Part shown: positions 26,322-35,502 of the stretch, piece by piece | How positions within the stretch are numbered: the first letter of the stretch is position 1 | Layout of the letters: every line of letters starts with the position of its first letter | DNA from: MVYY01 sp012517575 | GTDB lineage: Bacteria > Bacteroidota > Bacteroidia > Bacteroidales > Paludibacteraceae | Reading direction: 5' to 3' | Assembly: GCA_031629035.1 (NCBI GenBank) | Contig: JAVLUG010000003.1 | Span: 316,355 to 380,354, forward strand | DNA: 64,000 nucleotides | The notes under the pieces: model-generated | What the model saw: the letters and a program-made list of their open reading frames with translations, nothing else | The model's database searches: none | Told to the model about the DNA's origin: nothing | Position numbers and translations under genes: made by a program

Positions 26322-28832
26322 TCATACAAACAGCGTTCCAATTTGGTAAACGGCAAATGCTGCCAGCCATGCAAATGAAGTGTTGTAAACAACAGAAAAT
26401 AAAGCCCATTGCCAACCGCCTTCCTTTTTAATAGCCGATATGGCAGCAATACAGGGAAAATATATCAAAATAAAAATCATAAAGGCAAATGCCGTTATGG
26501 GTGTAAATACTTTTTGACCTATCAACGGTCCTGAAGTATGCACCTGTTGCTGAATTTTTTCCTGAAGCGATGAGGAATTTTCATCAGCTCCTCTTTCAGC
26601 CTGATACAAAATACCCATTGTGCTTACCACCACTTCTTTTGCAGACAAACCGGCTAGTAAACTGACGCCCATTTTCCAGTCGAAACCCAGCGGATAAATG
26701 GCCGGTTGAATAAAATGGCCCAATTGTCCGAGATATGATTGTTCCTGCAAGGCCGAATTTTTTGCTGTTTCTAAAGTCGAAATTTTTGTTTCTTTCTCTT
26801 CTTTATCAAGAGGAAGTTGTTGAACTTTTGCAATTTGTGTATCGTAATGTTCACTGATTGACTTGTTGTGAGGAAAATATCCCAAAGCCCAAATAATAAT
26901 GGAAACAAGTAAAATTACATTACCAATTTTTTTCAGGTATTCCTTGCTCTTGCTCCACATGTGCACCGTCGTATTTTTTAAAGTCGGTATCCGGTATGGA
27001 GGCAATTCCATTACAAAAGGTGCTTCTTCTTTTTTAAAAGCAATTTTCTTTACAAGCAATGCTGTAATGACGGCTACCATTATTCCAATCAGGTAAAGTG
27101 AAAAAAGAATCAATCCTTGATGTTTGTGAAAAATAGCCGAAATGAGCAGCAAATAAACTGGCAGTCGGGCGCTGCACGACATGAAAGGAATAATAATCAT
27201 GGTTAGAATTCGGTCTTTTCTGTTTTTCAGCGTTCGGGTGGCCATAATAGCCGGAACATTACAGCCAAAACCCATTACCAGCGGTACGAACGATTTTCCA
27301 TGCAATCCGATTTTATGCATAAGTTTATCCATAATAAAGGATGCTCTGGCCATGTAACCGGTGTCTTCCATAATCGAAATGAAGAAAAACAAAATCATGA
27401 TGTTGGGAAGAAAAATGATTACTCCACCTACGCCTCCGATAATTCCCTGAACAATCAAATCTCGCAATGCTCCTTCGGGCATAATATTTTCGACCCAGTT
27501 CCCCAGCAGTGTGATTCCATTGTCAATCCATTCCATTGGATAGTTCCCCAACTTGAAGGTGGCTTCAAACATCAACCACATGAAAAAAAGAAATATGGGA
27601 TAGCCCCAAATTTTATGCGTAAGCAAATCGTCGAGTTCACGAGTGGTTTCTCTTCGATTCTTTTTTGGTAGTTTAAGTGTTTCTTTCAGCGCTCCGTCAA
27701 TAAATCCGTATTTTGCCTCGGTAATTACGGTTTCCGCCGTTTCGCCGTATTCTTTTTCCAGTTCTTGTTTTGCTCTTTCGGCTGTTTTTATTATTTCGTT
27801 GTAATTTTTGTATTTTTCGAGTTGGGACATGGTGGTTTTATCACCCTCCAGTAATTTGATAGCCAGGTATCGTGAAGAATATTTATCGGTTATGGCAGGT
27901 TCTTTCCATATTACATCCTGAATTTCCTTGATAGCCTTTTCAATGTTTGTCCCATAATTGATGTGAATGTGTCGAGAGATGGGATCGGCATCTTCGTGAA
28001 CTTCTATCACCTTTTTGAAAAGTTCATCAATACCTTTTCCTTTGGAAGCGATGGTTGGCACAATGGGAATACCAAGCATTTTCCCAAATGCCTTGAAGTC
28101 GAACTGTATTCCTTTCTTTTCCAGTTCGTCAAACATATTGAGCGCCATTACCACTTTTATGTCCATGTCGATAAGTTGAGTAGTAAGAAAAAGATTACGT
28201 TCAAGATTAGAAGCATCCACTACGTTGATCACGACGTCTGGCATTTTTTCGGTAAGGTGATTTCTTACAAAAAGTTCTTCAGGTGTGTATTCATTGATGG
28301 AATAGGTTCCCGGAAGGTCGACAATTTTAAATACATATCCGTTTTTTTTCAATATGGCTTCCTTTGAATCCACCGTTACGCCAGCATAATTTCCCACCCG
28401 TTCGTGTGCTCCGGAAGCATAATTGAAAAGTGTCGTTTTTCCTGAATTTGGATTCCCTACCAGAGCTACTTCAATAATTTTTTCTTTCCCGAGCAGGGAA
28501 TGTTGGAGTATTTCTTCTTTTGGCTCACTTGCTTCTATTTCATCTATAAAAGTTCCTTCAAATTTTCGGTTGTTCAGCCATTCCTGGGCTTGGTCCAGCA
28601 GCATAACTTCAACCAGTTCAGCTTCTGAGCGACGTAAAGAAACTTTGTAACCCATTATTTCGTATTCAATGGGATCCTGTAAAGGCGCTTTTTTGATCAC
28701 CTTAATCTTTTTTCCTTTGACAAACCCCATTTCCGTAAGACGCCTTCGAAATGAACCATGTCCCATTATTTTGCTGATCACGCCTTCCTGTCCCGGTTCC
28801 AAATCGGCCAATAATGTATTTTTTATTTGCAT
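26322..28832 (-). CDS. feoB: Ferrous iron transporter, FeoA-FeoB fusion
   Basis: Inner-membrane Fe(II) transporter of 836 aa. An SH3-like FeoA domain (about 1-78) is fused to the FeoB GTPase. The G1 motif GNPNSGKTT is at 126-134, followed by the VGNYAGVTVDSKE switch, DLPGTYS (G3) and NMFDE (G4). A helical GDI domain and then the polytopic permease with Gate motifs follow, including GFGCNVPAIMATRT and SCSARLPVY. An internal LGQLGHFIQPAIYPLGFDWK block is typical of the second Gate half. Such fusions are normal in Bacteroidetes. It lies 9 bp downstream of an outer-membrane porin gene and 38 bp upstream of the Cys-rich partner. Confidence 0.96.
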   Translation of the reverse strand: MQIKNTLLADLEPGQEGVISKIMGHGSFRRRLTEMGFVKGKKIKVIKKAPLQDPIEYEIMGYKVSLRRSEAELVEVMLLDQAQEWLNNRKFEGTFIDEIEASEPKEEILQHSLLGKEKIIEVALVGNPNSGKTTLFNYASGAHERVGNYAGVTVDSKEAILKKNGYVFKIVDLPGTYSINEYTPEELFVRNHLTEKMPDVVINVVDASNLERNLFLTTQLIDMDIKVVMALNMFDELEKKGIQFDFKAFGKMLGIPIVPTIASKGKGIDELFKKVIEVHEDADPISRHIHINYGTNIEKAIKEIQDVIWKEPAITDKYSSRYLAIKLLEGDKTTMSQLEKYKNYNEIIKTAERAKQELEKEYGETAETVITEAKYGFIDGALKETLKLPKKNRRETTRELDDLLTHKIWGYPIFLFFMWLMFEATFKLGNYPMEWIDNGITLLGNWVENIMPEGALRDLIVQGIIGGVGGVIIFLPNIMILFFFISIMEDTGYMARASFIMDKLMHKIGLHGKSFVPLVMGFGCNVPAIMATRTLKNRKDRILTMIIIPFMSCSARLPVYLLLISAIFHKHQGLILFSLYLIGIMVAVITALLVKKIAFKKEEAPFVMELPPYRIPTLKNTTVHMWSKSKEYLKKIGNVILLVSIIIWALGYFPHNKSISEHYDTQIAKVQQLPLDKEEKETKISTLETAKNSALQEQSYLGQLGHFIQPAIYPLGFDWKMGVSLLAGLSAKEVVVSTMGILYQAERGADENSSSLQEKIQQQVHTSGPLIGQKVFTPITAFAFMIFILIYFPCIAAISAIKKEGGWQWALFSVVYNTSFAWLAAFAVYQIGTLFV

Positions 28833-28841
28833 GACAAGAAT

Positions 28842-30017
28842 TTAAAAATTAATATAAAAACGTAATAATCCGACAAATGCGTTATTTATTGTTTCTCCCG
28901 TTCCTGCCGGATGAAGAATGTATTGCAAGTCCGGCTGAAGACTGAAATATTCATTGAAATGATATTGATAAGTCAGTTCAAAAGCAGTTTCTCCCTTTCT
29001 GTCGAAATTTCTCAATGCTGCATGAGCAATGCCAAATCCCAATAAATCGTCGGAGTTTTTTGTTAAAATTCCTTTCAGGTTGATTCCCGCTCCGGCATAT
29101 AGATAATGTTGATTTTTGTTTTTCGGACTGACTGACAATTGCCCAAAAGCTGATATTTTTTGATTAATTTCTTGGTCAGCAATAAGATAGACGCCGTTGT
29201 TCTTTTGTTTGATGTTTGAACTGTCTGTTGATTGATGATAATACAATCCGATTTTGTATGAGCCGTTTCGGTCTTTCAAAGGACTTTTGTTCCACTCGAT
29301 TTCACTGATGGAAAGGAATCCTTCTTTTTGGCTAATTTCCCAATTTAAGCGGTAGGGGTGAGATTCAAAATCATCAGGTTGTCCATCATAGACAGCCGTT
29401 TTCAACAGTAAATTTTCCAAAAGACTCCATTCCAAGCGAAGCCCGAGTGCTGTAAAAGGGAAAATGGGACTTGGTATATTATAGGCAAAAGTAGAAGGAA
29501 TGCCGAAAGAGCTGTTGATAAAAGCACTTCCGTATTCGGAGGCTGCAAAGTTTCCATCCATATTTTGCAGTCCGGCAGTAAGATTTATTTTCCCTATTTG
29601 TTGAGTAAACCAAAGATTGTTCAAAAATGTATGATTTCCAGCTTCAATGTTCGATATACCCTGAAAGTCGCCGGTCAAATCTGCTGCAGGCAGTCCGCCA
29701 TGTGTATTCATTCCTTCTATCAGCAATGTGCCGCCATCCCACCAGCCAGCCATCCGTGTATTCAATTCGGCTTTCAGCGATACAAGTCCGAGATAGGTAC
29801 TGCCGCGCTTTATTCCTCCATTGAAATTATCTGCTCCTTCGCCAATATATGAAACCGAAAGATGTAAAGGTTTTGTCGTCTCGGTTTGTGCTGACAGAAA
29901 TGTTGCCAACGAACCGTAAAACAAGGTCAACATCAATCCGACTTTGTTGCATGAAGCCATGAATACTTTCTTTGATTCTGGCTGAACTTCTCGAAGATTT
30001 TTTTTCATCATTTCCAT
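28842..30017 (-). CDS. OprB-like outer-membrane porin in the feo operon
   Basis: Predicted outer-membrane beta-barrel of the carbohydrate-selective porin (OprB) type, about 391 aa. The signal region ends near FLSAQT, and the protein terminates in an aromatic strand, LLRFYINF, as barrel proteins do. Characteristic stretches are GGTLLIEGMNTHGG, NLWFTQQIGKINLTAGLQNMDGNFAASEY and LRLEWSLLENLLLKTAVYDGQPDD. Several in-frame starts exist: ATG at 30017, 30011, 30008 and 29960. I give the first ATG but cannot decide. The 9-bp spacing to feoAB suggests it admits iron or an iron ligand; that role is inference. Confidence 0.8.
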   Translation of the reverse strand: MEMMKKNLREVQPESKKVFMASCNKVGLMLTLFYGSLATFLSAQTETTKPLHLSVSYIGEGADNFNGGIKRGSTYLGLVSLKAELNTRMAGWWDGGTLLIEGMNTHGGLPAADLTGDFQGISNIEAGNHTFLNNLWFTQQIGKINLTAGLQNMDGNFAASEYGSAFINSSFGIPSTFAYNIPSPIFPFTALGLRLEWSLLENLLLKTAVYDGQPDDFESHPYRLNWEISQKEGFLSISEIEWNKSPLKDRNGSYKIGLYYHQSTDSSNIKQKNNGVYLIADQEINQKISAFGQLSVSPKNKNQHYLYAGAGINLKGILTKNSDDLLGFGIAHAALRNFDRKGETAFELTYQYHFNEYFSLQPDLQYILHPAGTGETINNAFVGLLRFYINF

Positions 30018-30051
30018 CAAAATTTTTATCGAATTTTTGTTTTTGACGGCA

Positions 30052-30059
30052 CAAAGTTA
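30052..30059 (-). promoter_or_regulatory. -7 promoter box of the porin-feoAB operon
   Basis: On the minus strand this reads TAACTTTG, an exact TAnnTTTG match, 35 bp before the first ATG of the porin. No canonical -33 box is seen; the position is occupied by the dyad at 30066-30088. Confidence 0.7.
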
Positions 30060-30065
30060 CACAAT

Positions 30066-30088
30066 TTAGATTGATTCTAAATAAGAAT
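30066..30088. promoter_or_regulatory. Overlapping dyads, candidate metal-regulator operator
   Basis: Two interleaved palindromes, TTAGATTGATTCTAA (30066-30080) and ATTCTAAATAAGAAT (30074-30088), sit immediately upstream of the -7 box of the iron-uptake operon. The arrangement resembles overlapping Fur or DtxR-type sites. The regulator is not encoded in the window. Confidence 0.5.
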
Positions 30089-30481
30089 TAGTAAATAAAT
30101 TTATTTTAATAAATAATTTTTTGTAATTTATTAAAAATCTGCATTATGGATATTCCTTTTTTTTGTGAATTTTGAATAACTATTAATTTGAAATTATTCT
30201 AAATTGAAAAGAAATTTTTCCATGAAAACTAAATATTCAATAAAGTTCCTGATTTATAAATTGTTGAAGATATTATAAAATAAGAGAAGTTGAATCCAAT
30301 TCTGTTTGTTGGGGAATGGTCAGTTTATGACTTTAGAAAAATATTGTCATTGAAATCGAATTTTTAATTTTTTTGATTTAAATGAGGAGAGTAAGGACAA
30401 AAGAGAGCGTGAAACCTATTTTTCCATGTTTTTTTACAAGTTGTCGATTTACATTACAACAATTGAATCCGTATCGATTTA
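30089..30481. other. AT-rich intergenic gap
   Basis: About 390 bp between the iron operon promoter and the end of the LytTR regulator gene. I find no gene longer than about 18 codons, no convincing terminator for the regulator and no repeat. Confidence 0.5.
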
Positions 30482-31192
30482 TTATATATTTCCAATTTCG
30501 TCCATTAAATTTTGTCGGTAGGTTTCTCCGATAAGAATTTTATGTCCGGCAATCATGATCCGATTTTTGCTGATATTTTCTATTTTGTTTTTCTGAACAA
30601 TGTAGGAGCGGTGAACGCGAAGAAATCTGTCGCGTGGAAGTAAATCTTCCATGCTTTTCATGCTCATCAACGTGATAATAGGTTTCGCATCGTTCCGGAC
30701 ATAGATTTTTACGTAATCTTTCAATCCTTCCACGAAAAGAATATCATCAAAAAGCACTTGCACCAACTTGTAGTCGGCTTTTACAAAAATTCCCGTTTTT
30801 TCTTTTCCTTCATTCAATGCAGCTTTTTGGGAAATTTCAAACCAGTTTAAAGCTTTTTTTGCAGCCGTAAGAAAGTCGCCAAATGAAATAGGCTTGAGCA
30901 GATAATCGAGAGCGTTTACCTTGTAACCGTTGATGGCATATTCGCTGAAGGCAGTAGTAAAAATAATTTTTGTGTCGGGATGGACAAACTGTGAAAATTC
31001 CATGCCACTGAGTTCGGGCATTTGAATATCCAGAAAAATAAGGTTGGGCTGCTGATTTTCCACATTATGCATGGCCGATATGGCACTCGAATATTTGCCT
31101 GTCAGTTTCAGAAAAGGCGTTCTTTGAACGTATGATTCCAGCAATTTGAGGGCAGGAGGTTCGTCGTCAATGATCCAGCAGCTGAGTATCAT
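30482..31192 (-). CDS. LytTR-family response regulator
   Basis: Two-component response regulator of 236 aa. The receiver domain (about 1-118) carries the acidic pair in WIIDDEPP, the phospho-acceptor Asp in FLDIQMPELSG (residue 55 from the chosen start), and the conserved Lys in YLLKPI near 100. The C-terminal LytTR DNA-binding domain (about 135-236) contains LFVEGLKDYVKIY and FLRVHRSYIV. The ATG at 31192 is preferred to a TTG two codons upstream. It overlaps the 3' end of the histidine kinase gene by 26 bp, so the two are translationally coupled. Confidence 0.95.
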   Translation of the reverse strand: MILSCWIIDDEPPALKLLESYVQRTPFLKLTGKYSSAISAMHNVENQQPNLIFLDIQMPELSGMEFSQFVHPDTKIIFTTAFSEYAINGYKVNALDYLLKPISFGDFLTAAKKALNWFEISQKAALNEGKEKTGIFVKADYKLVQVLFDDILFVEGLKDYVKIYVRNDAKPIITLMSMKSMEDLLPRDRFLRVHRSYIVQKNKIENISKNRIMIAGHKILIGETYRQNLMDEIGNI

Positions 31193-32276
31193 TTTCAATG
31201 TCGATATTGGTATTGATTATCAGAATAGCAGAATATTCGTTGTTTTTAATTTCCGTATCGTAAATATAATGACCCGGATAAAGCAAATCCAGCCGTTTTT
31301 GCAATTGCTCCAATCCAATCCCTTTTCCGCTTTTATCGGAATCGGTCTTTGGAAAATAACTGTTTTTACACGAGAATTGCACTATTGCGCCTTGTTTTTC
31401 TATCAATTCAATGTGAATATATGAAGGTTTATCGCCGCTGATCCCGTGTTTGAAAGCATTTTCTATGAGTGAAATAAAAGTTAGTGGAGCAATTTTAGTG
31501 TTACTGTTGGAAATTAAGTTGAATTTTGTAGTTAATTTTACATTTTCGGCCAACCTTATTCGCATCAATTCGATATAGTTTTGCATGAACTCCACTTCCT
31601 GCAACAAAGATACAAAAGTTTGATTGTTATCATACAAAACATGTCGCAATAATTTGCTTAAATCTTGTACGGCTTGCTGGGCTTTCACTGGATTGAAATT
31701 GATTAATGCATAAATGTTGTTCAGCGTATTGAGCAAAAAATGTGGATTGATTTGACTTTTCAGATTCTGAAGTTCAGCTTCGGTTTTGGCTTTTTCCAAC
31801 TCTTTTCGTTCGTTATCGAGTTTAACCCAATGCATACTCATTTTTATTGCTACGCTTAGCCCTGCCACAAGGGTTAGAAAAAAAGCATTGTTAAAAATAA
31901 ATTTTAGAGGGAAAAAAGGTTTAGGCCTCCTACCTCTCATTCTCATGGGTGGCCGTCCATCATAATTTAAACTGATAACCAATTCGTGAGCAAAATGCAT
32001 CAATGCCGCTAAGGCTACAATTAAAATTAAATTGATAAGAATAAATTCCTTTGTTTTCCTGTCGAAAAGAAATTTTTCAATCAAATAAAGGTAGTTTACA
32101 TAAAATACCACAATAAAGCACAGTACCGTAGAGGCTGCATTCCAGAAAAAAACCCAATTAAATTCTTCATTTCTCCTATTGAAAAAGAATAAAGGAAAAC
32201 ATAATACAATCACCCATACCAAAATATGAATAAGAATATTATTTGGCCAGCTTTTCTGATTTTTATTATTATTCAT
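31167..32276 (-). CDS. LytS/YehU-type sensor histidine kinase
   Basis: Membrane sensor kinase of 369 aa. Four N-terminal hydrophobic helices (about 12-31, 41-66, 77-100, 122-146) are joined by a short, unusually Arg/Pro/Met-rich loop (about 107-120). The phospho-acceptor His179 lies in QINPHFLLNTLNN. The ATPase domain shows LTFISLIENAFKHGI (N box) and GKGIGLEQLQKRLD (G box). There is no recognisable extracellular ligand domain, so sensing probably occurs in or near the membrane. It lies 48 bp after the beta-barrel receptor gene and overlaps the LytTR regulator gene; all three form one operon. Confidence 0.94.
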   Translation of the reverse strand: MNNNKNQKSWPNNILIHILVWVIVLCFPLFFFNRRNEEFNWVFFWNAASTVLCFIVVFYVNYLYLIEKFLFDRKTKEFILINLILIVALAALMHFAHELVISLNYDGRPPMRMRGRRPKPFFPLKFIFNNAFFLTLVAGLSVAIKMSMHWVKLDNERKELEKAKTEAELQNLKSQINPHFLLNTLNNIYALINFNPVKAQQAVQDLSKLLRHVLYDNNQTFVSLLQEVEFMQNYIELMRIRLAENVKLTTKFNLISNSNTKIAPLTFISLIENAFKHGISGDKPSYIHIELIEKQGAIVQFSCKNSYFPKTDSDKSGKGIGLEQLQKRLDLLYPGHYIYDTEIKNNEYSAILIINTNIDIENDTQLLDH

Positions 32277-32324
32277 TTTTGAATTGAAATTGGATTATTT
32301 TGAATGTTTGAAAATTATGTTTCA

Positions 32325-35123
32325 CTAAATAACATCTGCATCCGGCCCATGTCCGCCGGGTCCACCATCAAAACCCCTACGTGGCATCATGTCGTTTTGC
32401 GAAGCTCCATTTTTGAAAATATTGAATCGATAAACGAAATGAACTATAAAGTAAGAAGTTAGTGTGTTGGCAGTAGTATCGGTGATATAATTGGATGTAG
32501 CACTTCGATTTATATTGCTTCTCTGCTGCAAAATGTCGTAAATTTTAAAGCGTAAAGTGCCATTTTTTTGTTTAAAAAGCTGTTTCTGAATGGAAGCGTT
32601 CCATATCAGAGCTTCTTGCTCGAAGCCAGTGGAATAACCGGAATTGGTATTGTATGATAAATCACTATCAATAGAAAAATCATAAGGTAAATAAAGTGAA
32701 GTATTGACAGAGGCATTGTAATTGAAATACTCCTGGTCCTGCTGACCTGTCAAGCTGTTTTGAATATTGTTGTAATTAATATTCCCCCGTACCCCAAAAT
32801 CCATGATGGCAGAACGAAAATCTATTCCCAATCCTTGTCCCAAACCTGTTCGCTGACTTAAGTTAATTTCATTGTTGGAAAATCCGTTGGAATGAGTATA
32901 ACTGCCTGAAGACAGTGAAAAAACAGAAAAATTTGTTTTCTTAATCGGCAAATTTAACATTAGTCGTCCGTTGGCATTCCAGTTCCCGTTAATATTTTTG
33001 TAAGTAGTTTCTTTTTGTCCTGTAGATACATTTGTAGAGGTGGAAGAAACGATATCGTTCAAGGTGTAAGAAGCGTTTCCAAAGAAATTAATATTACTTT
33101 TCTGTTGAGGCATAAAATTCATATAGCGAATATTCAGTTGGTGGCTGAACGAAGGTTTTAAATCGGGATTGCCATAAGTTAAGTTTAAAGGGTCAGAAAC
33201 ATCTTTCACGGGCGAAAGTTGCGTTATAGATGGCTGACTTGTGATACCCGAATACCTGATTCTTAAATTGTTTTGTCGACTCCAGCGATAGTTAAACTGT
33301 GCAGTAGGCGCATAATTGATACCGTGATTGGAAAGATTGTTATACAGAGAATCGCCTTTATAGGTTTTGCTGTTCGAATTGAATGGTTGCATACTGAAAC
33401 CAAACATGTAATCATATTTTCCTCTGTTTGCCTTGAAATTCATTTCTACTGACTGGTTTATGAAATCGTTTTCCAACCTTTTGCTGTAGGTAGAATCCAT
33501 TACCGTATAATTGCCCAAGTCATCTTTGGTTCGGGTGTCCTTGTTCGATTTGGAGAAATTTTGCTGATAATTGTAGGCAAGTTGAATAAAGTTATTGTGA
33601 CCTATAGGTTCTACGTACGACAGAAAACTTTGCCAGCTTTTACTATTGCTGGTATTGGTAAATTTCTGATCAATAATATCATCAGGTTTGCTTCCAAAAT
33701 AATAAGTGTTGGAAAGGTTCGAACCATCGTTGTCTGCATTGTTCAACTGTCCCCTTAGTTGGAGGCTGAGCACACGTCCTGTTTTTCCCAATTGTCTACT
33801 GACTTCGAGCCTGCCTCCGATATTCTGTCCGTTTCCATCCGAAGAATATTTTGAATCGCCTTTATTGATGGAATCGTTTTCTTCATTGGTAGTAAAGAAG
33901 TTACTGATTTCGTCGCGGCTGTTTTCATAAACTCCAACACTTGGCCGAAATATGATGCGGGTAAGTGTGTCGGGCGTCCATTCCATTCGCAGATCCATGT
34001 TGAAATTTTGACTATAATTGTTGGTGGTGTCATTTTCGTTTTCAAAAGTATTTCCCCTGCTCAGCATATTTTGCGTTCGAACTTTCGACAATACATCATT
34101 ATTAGTGGAACCATAACGAACATTTCCGCCCAATTTGAAAGTTTTGGAAAGCTGTGTGTTGAAATTAAATCCACCCATTCCTGACGTCGTAATTCCATCC
34201 TGATTTCCAAATATTCTGCGCATGCCACGACCGCCCATATTACCAAACATGCTGGATGCCAAATCGGTAAATCCTGCATTATTGGTATTGTTGAGTCCCC
34301 CAATAAAAGTAAACTGATTTTTATTTTTCATAAAATTTAGCATGGCGTTGCCTTCATAGCGATCTTTGCTACCATATCCGGCAAAGGCATTTCCCATCAA
34401 TCCCTCTTTCATCCCCTGCTTGATAACAAGATTAATCACAGTTTCCTCATCGCTGTCGTCAAAGCCGGTCATTTCTGCTATCTCGGATTTTTTATCCAGC
34501 ACTTGAACTTTTTCCACCATTTTGGCCGGAAGATTTTTGGAAGCTACTTTGGGGTCGTTGCTGAAAAATTCTTCCCCGTCCACCATGATTTTTTTTATTT
34601 CACGTCCGTTGACCGTAATTTTTCCTTCTTTATCAATTTCCACACCGGGCATTTTTTTGAGTAGATCTTCTACCACAGCGCTTTCCATAACTTTAAACGA
34701 GCCTGCATTAAATTCCAGCGTGTCTCCTTTTACTCTTACTTCAGGTGCTTTTTCCGTAACAACAACTTCCGAGAGCACTAGTTCTTTCTGTTCGAAGTAG
34801 AGTGTATCCAATCTGGCTATTGGGCGAGTAGGCGTAACCTGAACATTCCGAAAAATATCCGTATATCCTAAAAAAGAAATGTTGACTATATAAGTACCGT
34901 ATTTGACGGGAAGAGAAAAAGAGCCATCATTTTTGCTTGTTTGGCCCGTAACAAAACTGCTATCCTTTGGTTGAAGAACTTTTACATTGGCTAATGCAAC
35001 GGGTTGTTTAGTGTTTTTATCAACTATTTTCCCGGTAATCATGCCGCTCCCTCCTGCTGCCTGAGCTTGGATAGAAAAAATGCATATAAATAAAACAAAG
35101 ATAATATTCAACAGTTTTTTCAT
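32325..35123 (-). CDS. TonB-dependent-receptor-like outer-membrane beta-barrel protein
   Basis: Exported 932-aa outer-membrane protein. The signal peptide ends near AQAAGG. Next come a carboxypeptidase-regulatory-like domain (about 28-110, with the GKIVDKNTKQPVALANV start), a plug-like domain (about 120-225, DTLEFNAGSFKVMESAVVEDLL and VNGREIKKIMVDGEEFFS), and a large OMP_b-brl_3-type barrel. The tail after the last strand is Gly/Pro/His-rich, with GFDGGPGGHGPD near the end. Some members import peptides or siderophores, but no ligand can be read here. It is the first gene of an operon with its own histidine kinase and LytTR regulator and has the best-formed promoter in this part of the window. 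Confidence 0.88.
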   Translation of the reverse strand: MKKLLNIIFVLFICIFSIQAQAAGGSGMITGKIVDKNTKQPVALANVKVLQPKDSSFVTGQTSKNDGSFSLPVKYGTYIVNISFLGYTDIFRNVQVTPTRPIARLDTLYFEQKELVLSEVVVTEKAPEVRVKGDTLEFNAGSFKVMESAVVEDLLKKMPGVEIDKEGKITVNGREIKKIMVDGEEFFSNDPKVASKNLPAKMVEKVQVLDKKSEIAEMTGFDDSDEETVINLVIKQGMKEGLMGNAFAGYGSKDRYEGNAMLNFMKNKNQFTFIGGLNNTNNAGFTDLASSMFGNMGGRGMRRIFGNQDGITTSGMGGFNFNTQLSKTFKLGGNVRYGSTNNDVLSKVRTQNMLSRGNTFENENDTTNNYSQNFNMDLRMEWTPDTLTRIIFRPSVGVYENSRDEISNFFTTNEENDSINKGDSKYSSDGNGQNIGGRLEVSRQLGKTGRVLSLQLRGQLNNADNDGSNLSNTYYFGSKPDDIIDQKFTNTSNSKSWQSFLSYVEPIGHNNFIQLAYNYQQNFSKSNKDTRTKDDLGNYTVMDSTYSKRLENDFINQSVEMNFKANRGKYDYMFGFSMQPFNSNSKTYKGDSLYNNLSNHGINYAPTAQFNYRWSRQNNLRIRYSGITSQPSITQLSPVKDVSDPLNLTYGNPDLKPSFSHQLNIRYMNFMPQQKSNINFFGNASYTLNDIVSSTSTNVSTGQKETTYKNINGNWNANGRLMLNLPIKKTNFSVFSLSSGSYTHSNGFSNNEINLSQRTGLGQGLGIDFRSAIMDFGVRGNINYNNIQNSLTGQQDQEYFNYNASVNTSLYLPYDFSIDSDLSYNTNSGYSTGFEQEALIWNASIQKQLFKQKNGTLRFKIYDILQQRSNINRSATSNYITDTTANTLTSYFIVHFVYRFNIFKNGASQNDMMPRRGFDGGPGGHGPDADVI

Positions 35124-35151
35124 TCTAAGTAAAATTTTTATTTTTTCACTA

Positions 35152-35183
35152 CAAAATTATTTCTCTTTCAACACAATACCAAA
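35152..35183 (-). promoter_or_regulatory. Promoter of the receptor-kinase-regulator operon
   Basis: On the minus strand TTTG (35180-35183) is followed after 20 bp by TAATTTTG (35152-35159), an exact Bacteroidetes -33/-7 arrangement. The start codon at 35123 is 29 bp downstream. Confidence 0.8.
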
Positions 35184-35502
35184 CAAAATAGACAAACAGC
35201 ATAGTTTTATCGACGAACAGGTCAGAAATGCTTGTTATTTGTTGTAAAAGGATAACCAAAAAAATTATTTGGTTCCTTTTATTATGCTTTTCGCCGGTTT
35301 GAAAAGTGCTGAAAGAAATAGTTTTCCTTTTTTCAAAAAAGAATTGAAAAGTTAAACTATAATCGTTTTATCCAGTTCGTGGGAAGGGCAGAAATTAAGC
35401 GTAACAATTTTCGCTAATTTTAAAAACAATCAATGAATTGTGTTGAAATTTTTCGCAAAATAATTTTCACAAATGAAGTTTCAGATTACTACAAAACCAT
35501 TA
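35184..35502. other. Intergenic gap between glycosyltransferase end and receptor promoter
   Basis: About 320 bp of AT-rich sequence between two minus-strand transcription units. No open frame, hairpin terminator or repeat that I can support. Confidence 0.5.

Noticed and set aside
28842..30017. Reading the porin as a TonB-dependent siderophore receptor
   Set aside because: No TonB box or plug domain is visible, the length is too short, and the internal blocks fit OprB-type porins.
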